Source: Fictibacillus sp. FJAT-27399
Lineage (GTDB): Bacteria; Bacillota; Bacilli; Bacillales; Fictibacillaceae
Direction: 5' to 3'
DNA: 64,000 nt
Assembly: GCF_001510655.1 (NCBI RefSeq)
Contig: NZ_LMVC01000002.1
Span: 269,700-333,699 of the forward strand
Below are positions 61,693 to 64,000 of this stretch, piece by piece. Below the pieces are notes generated by a model. The model was not told the DNA's origin. It ran no database searches and was given only the letters and a program-made list of their open reading frames with translations. Both the position numbers and the translations under genes were made by a program. Each line of letters opens with the position of its first letter. The stretch's first letter is position 1.

Positions 61693-62223
61693 TCAGTGAT
61701 GCATGGAATCTGCGGTTTTTACGATGTCTTTAATGGAATATTTTTTTTTGCTTTTAGGTGATTTAATCAGCATGATGGAGTGATAAAGGCCGTCTTTTTT
61801 CCATCGGATTACTTTTGAAGTCTTGCTGTTATTTACTATGGTTGCTTTCGTTCCGTCTTTTAACTTAACCGTTTTAGGCTTCTTGCCGTCTGAATCAAAA
61901 CTTGTGTTTTTATTATGATAGGTCGAGGCATGCAAAACGGAGTCGACTCCATTGCCAAATATAAATTCTGTCATAATAATTTTCCCTTTCGGATCTCCCG
62001 CAGGCTCACTTGCAAAAGTTAAGTCGGCATTTTTGGATTTGAAAGGAAATTTCGTTGGAGCCTCCAATTCTTTTTGAACATCTTTTGGAAAGGCCTCAGC
62101 TACTTTTTTTATATCCCTTGGATATTCCTCTTTTAACTTTTCAACAGCACTGGTTTCCTCATTGCACGCAGTTAATATAAGAAGAAAAAATAGAGATGTG
62201 ATCATCAGAATTTTTTTGGGCAT
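61693..62223 (-). CDS. lipoprotein, unknown function
   Basis: 176 residues, ATG at 62223 set by GGAGAG and by the signal peptide MPKKILMITSLFFLLILTAC with lipobox LTAC. The longer open frame to 62586 runs through a repeat and is not used. The mature part is basic and beta-rich (GKIIMTEFIFGNGVD, TKATIVNN); no enzymatic motif. Surface-exposed lipoprotein of unknown role. Upstream lies the third 50-bp hairpin repeat. Confidence 0.82.
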   Translation of the reverse strand: MPKKILMITSLFFLLILTACNEETSAVEKLKEEYPRDIKKVAEAFPKDVQKELEAPTKFPFKSKNADLTFASEPAGDPKGKIIMTEFIFGNGVDSVLHASTYHNKNTSFDSDGKKPKTVKLKDGTKATIVNNSKTSKVIRWKKDGLYHSIMLIKSPKSKKKYSIKDIVKTADSMHH

Positions 62224-62274
62224 ATCAATAACTCTCCTTTTAGGTTTTAGTAAATTAATATAGGCTTCTTTGTC

Positions 62275-62324
62275 GGTGCCAGGCACTCCAATTACACAAG
62301 TGTGTAATTGGAGTGCCTGGCACC
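62275..62324 (-). repeat. 50-bp hairpin repeat, copy 3
   Basis: GGTGCCAGGCACTCCAATTA... and its mirror form a perfect 24-bp inverted repeat around AG. Same length and ends as copies 1 and 2, inverted in orientation (ACACAAGTGTGT at the centre). It lies between the lipoprotein gene and the M14 peptidase gene. Confidence 0.9.
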
Positions 62325-62428
62325 ATTTATGCAAATTAGGGCTTTCTACAGATGCTTTGTCGAATAAATATACGATACTATGAATATAGTATATTTTTTT
62401 CATTTCTTGGAAAAGGGGAGATTGAAAG

Positions 62429-64000
62429 ATGGGATTTAAGAAACAAGCAGCAGCAGGGCTGATCGGCCTCAGCATCCTGGCAGCACCGTATGCGGCATGG
62501 GCAGAATCACCGGGAAAAGCAACGCCGCAATGGCATAACGTAAACGCATTTGAAACTCTGAGTGAAAAAGACGGCAGCTTATTCAACAGCGAGAACTATA
62601 ACTTTACGAAATACTCACAGATCGGCCAGCAGCTTCTGAAGATTCAGAAGCAAAGCCATCGGATGACGGTCACCAAGTACGGGAAATCAGCAAACGGCCG
62701 GGATATGTATGTGGTCACAATCGCTGACCAAAAAGCAAAAGGGCAATTAGGATTTTACAAGAAACTTAGAAAAGAGATGTTTAAGAATCCCGAAAAAGCT
62801 CAAGTCTTTATTGACAAGCATCCGGACGTCAAGGTGCCTGTCATGATCAACGGATCAATCCACGGAACAGAGTTTGCTGGATCAGATGCCGTACTTCAGC
62901 TCATTGAACGGTTTGCGAAAAACAACGACGCAGACACAAAGCAGATCCTCAGGAATCAGATCCTTATCTTTAATGTAGTGGCCAACCCTGATGGACGAAT
63001 TGATGCGACCCGTTTTAACGGCAACGGCATTGATTTAAACCGCGACTTCATCACGCAATCCCAGCCGGAAACTCAAGCGATGGTGTCACTCATCAAAGAG
63101 TGGAACCCGATGGTGTTTCTTGATCTTCATGGTTATGTAAAAGACTATGGCGGTCCAGATAAACCGGGGCTGATCGAGCCGTGTACGCCGCCTCATAATC
63201 CAAACTATGAATATGACCTTTTCTCCAACTGGGCGATGAACCAGGCGAAAGCAATGGAGTCTGAAATCGTCAGCAACCGGAAAGACTATAAGAATACGAA
63301 TACGGCTACTTCAAAAGTAGATTACCAGAACATGAAGGGAGCCTATATACCACAGCGGGATGACACAGCAGGCTGGGACGATTATCCGCCGATCTTCACT
63401 CCGATGTATGCCATGTATCACGGATCTTACGGCTATACTCTTGAAACGCCGACTAATGACTGGGATGGCGTAAAGTGGCATTACGACGCGGTAATGGGTG
63501 CTCTGAACTACGCCAGCCAAAATAAAACCGGTATGGTGAAGGATCAGATTGAAGTCTTCAAACGAGGCATCAACTTTGATCATCCGTTCCATAAAAAAGG
63601 ATTCTTCCCGAAGGCTTATATCCTGCCTTCTGATCCAACAGATTCTTCAGCAACAGAAAAGGCGGTCAGCCATCTCATGAAAAACGATATTGAAGTAAGC
63701 AAATCAAAAAAAACGTTCAATTTTAATGGCAAGACCTATCCTGCCGGAACGTACATCGTGAACATGAGCCAGGCGAAAGCAGGACTGGCCAACACGATGC
63801 TTTGGGATGGGGAAGACATCACGGATGATACTCCAGCGATGTACGACATTTCAGCATGGAGTCTCCCGGAACTGTGGGGATTTGACGCGATTCAGGTACC
63901 GGCTGACAGTAACCTGAAATTCTCTTTACAGGATGTCAAAAGTGCGCACGATGAGGGCAAGCTCATCGGGAAAGGGCCATATAAAATTCCGAACACATCG
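62429..64000 (+). CDS. secreted M14 zinc carboxypeptidase (3' end outside the window)
   Basis: ATG at 62429 behind AAAAGGGGAG opens a frame that is still open at the window end: 524 residues seen, no stop. Signal peptide MGFKKQAAAGLIGLSILAAP, cut near AWA. M14 ligands: His and Glu in GSIHGTEFAG near 150, His in VFLDLHGYVK near 230; RNQ.../NRDF near 203 gives the Asn-Arg substrate-carboxylate site, and the catalytic Glu is expected in SYGYTLETP. It should trim C-terminal residues from peptides or peptidoglycan outside the cell. Confidence 0.9.
   Translation, partial: MGFKKQAAAGLIGLSILAAPYAAWAESPGKATPQWHNVNAFETLSEKDGSLFNSENYNFTKYSQIGQQLLKIQKQSHRMTVTKYGKSANGRDMYVVTIADQKAKGQLGFYKKLRKEMFKNPEKAQVFIDKHPDVKVPVMINGSIHGTEFAGSDAVLQLIERFAKNNDADTKQILRNQILIFNVVANPDGRIDATRFNGNGIDLNRDFITQSQPETQAMVSLIKEWNPMVFLDLHGYVKDYGGPDKPGLIEPCTPPHNPNYEYDLFSNWAMNQAKAMESEIVSNRKDYKNTNTATSKVDYQNMKGAYIPQRDDTAGWDDYPPIFTPMYAMYHGSYGYTLETPTNDWDGVKWHYDAVMGALNYASQNKTGMVKDQIEVFKRGINFDHPFHKKGFFPKAYILPSDPTDSSATEKAVSHLMKNDIEVSKSKKTFNFNGKTYPAGTYIVNMSQAKAGLANTMLWDGEDITDDTPAMYDISAWSLPELWGFDAIQVPADSNLKFSLQDVKSAHDEGKLIGKGPYKIPNTS

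Noticed and set aside
62224-62586. N-terminal extension of the lipoprotein by about 120 residues
   Set aside because: The extension crosses the 50-bp hairpin repeat and has no ribosome site; the lipoprotein signal at 62223 fixes the start.
1-64000. CRISPR arrays, tRNA/rRNA genes, prophage, riboswitches
   Set aside because: I looked for regular direct repeats with unique spacers, cloverleaf or rRNA sequence, phage structural genes and known leader motifs and found none; the only regular array (52027-52138) is far too short-spaced for CRISPR.

Overview
This window is chromosomal DNA of an endospore-forming, low-to-mid GC Gram-positive rod of the Bacillaceae. The evidence is the spore-coat genes (cotB-cotG-cotH, a cotD-like gene, a CotF/alcohol dehydrogenase operon, a Spo0M-family gene), the sigI-rsgI pair, the yugN-yugO pair, and a PerR-type katA, all arranged much as in Bacillus subtilis. 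The genus cannot be fixed from sequence alone; a Fictibacillus-like genome is a reasonable guess. No rRNA, tRNA, CRISPR array, prophage or complete insertion sequence was seen.

Layout. 0-6.6 kb: end of a MITE-like repeat, yugN/yugO, the coat cluster cotB-cotG-cotH, then rsgI and a shortened sigI. 6.9-22 kb: ordinary housekeeping and envelope genes (serine hydrolase, MerR and DeoR regulators, flavoprotein, HAD phosphatase, YitT, CotD, polysaccharide deacetylase, SDR/ArsR pair, a Ser/Arg-rich probable coat protein, a small HEXXH peptidase candidate, quinone reductase, cytochrome c, EamA transporter, GH18 lipoprotein). 22-37 kb: an accessory, strongly decayed zone holding at least seven gene remnants (alpha/beta hydrolase, FAD oxidoreductase, TetR, MFS, subtilase with C-terminal repeats, glycogen-debranching-type enzyme joined to a sugar ABC permease tail). 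Among them lie intact genes: TetR, hydrolase, methionine aminopeptidase, the yraGF-adhB-yraED-like spore operon, an MRJP-family protein, a MntA/HepT toxin-antitoxin pair and an RsbR-like protein. 37-54 kb: two luciferase-like monooxygenases, a small heat-shock protein, then an oxidative block: katA with PerR boxes, perR, the xanthine dehydrogenase operon pucAB-D-C-E, and a katE-type catalase behind a sigma-B-like promoter. 51-64 kb: thioesterase, DsbA-family protein, LytTR regulator next to a CoA-transferase, a second MITE-like copy, secreted phosphoesterase, small spore-like proteins, UMF1-type transporter, alkaline-phosphatase-superfamily enzyme, a lipoprotein, and the start of a secreted M14 carboxypeptidase that runs off the window.

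How the genes fit together. CotH is a known spore-coat protein kinase acting on CotB and CotG; the Ser/Arg-rich 16.9-17.5 kb protein looks like a further candidate substrate. The two catalases bracket the purine-oxidising puc operon, whose enzyme family can produce peroxide, and PerR is encoded beside katA with matching operator boxes. Two kinds of dispersed repeat recur: a 50-bp hairpin (three copies) and a 252-bp element with 21-bp terminal inverted repeats (one whole copy and one end). A 21-bp-period array of GCAAGTAA and a possible LytTR operator are the most unusual noncoding signals. Several short genes (43008, 57914, 58701, 16584) were found by reading directly.
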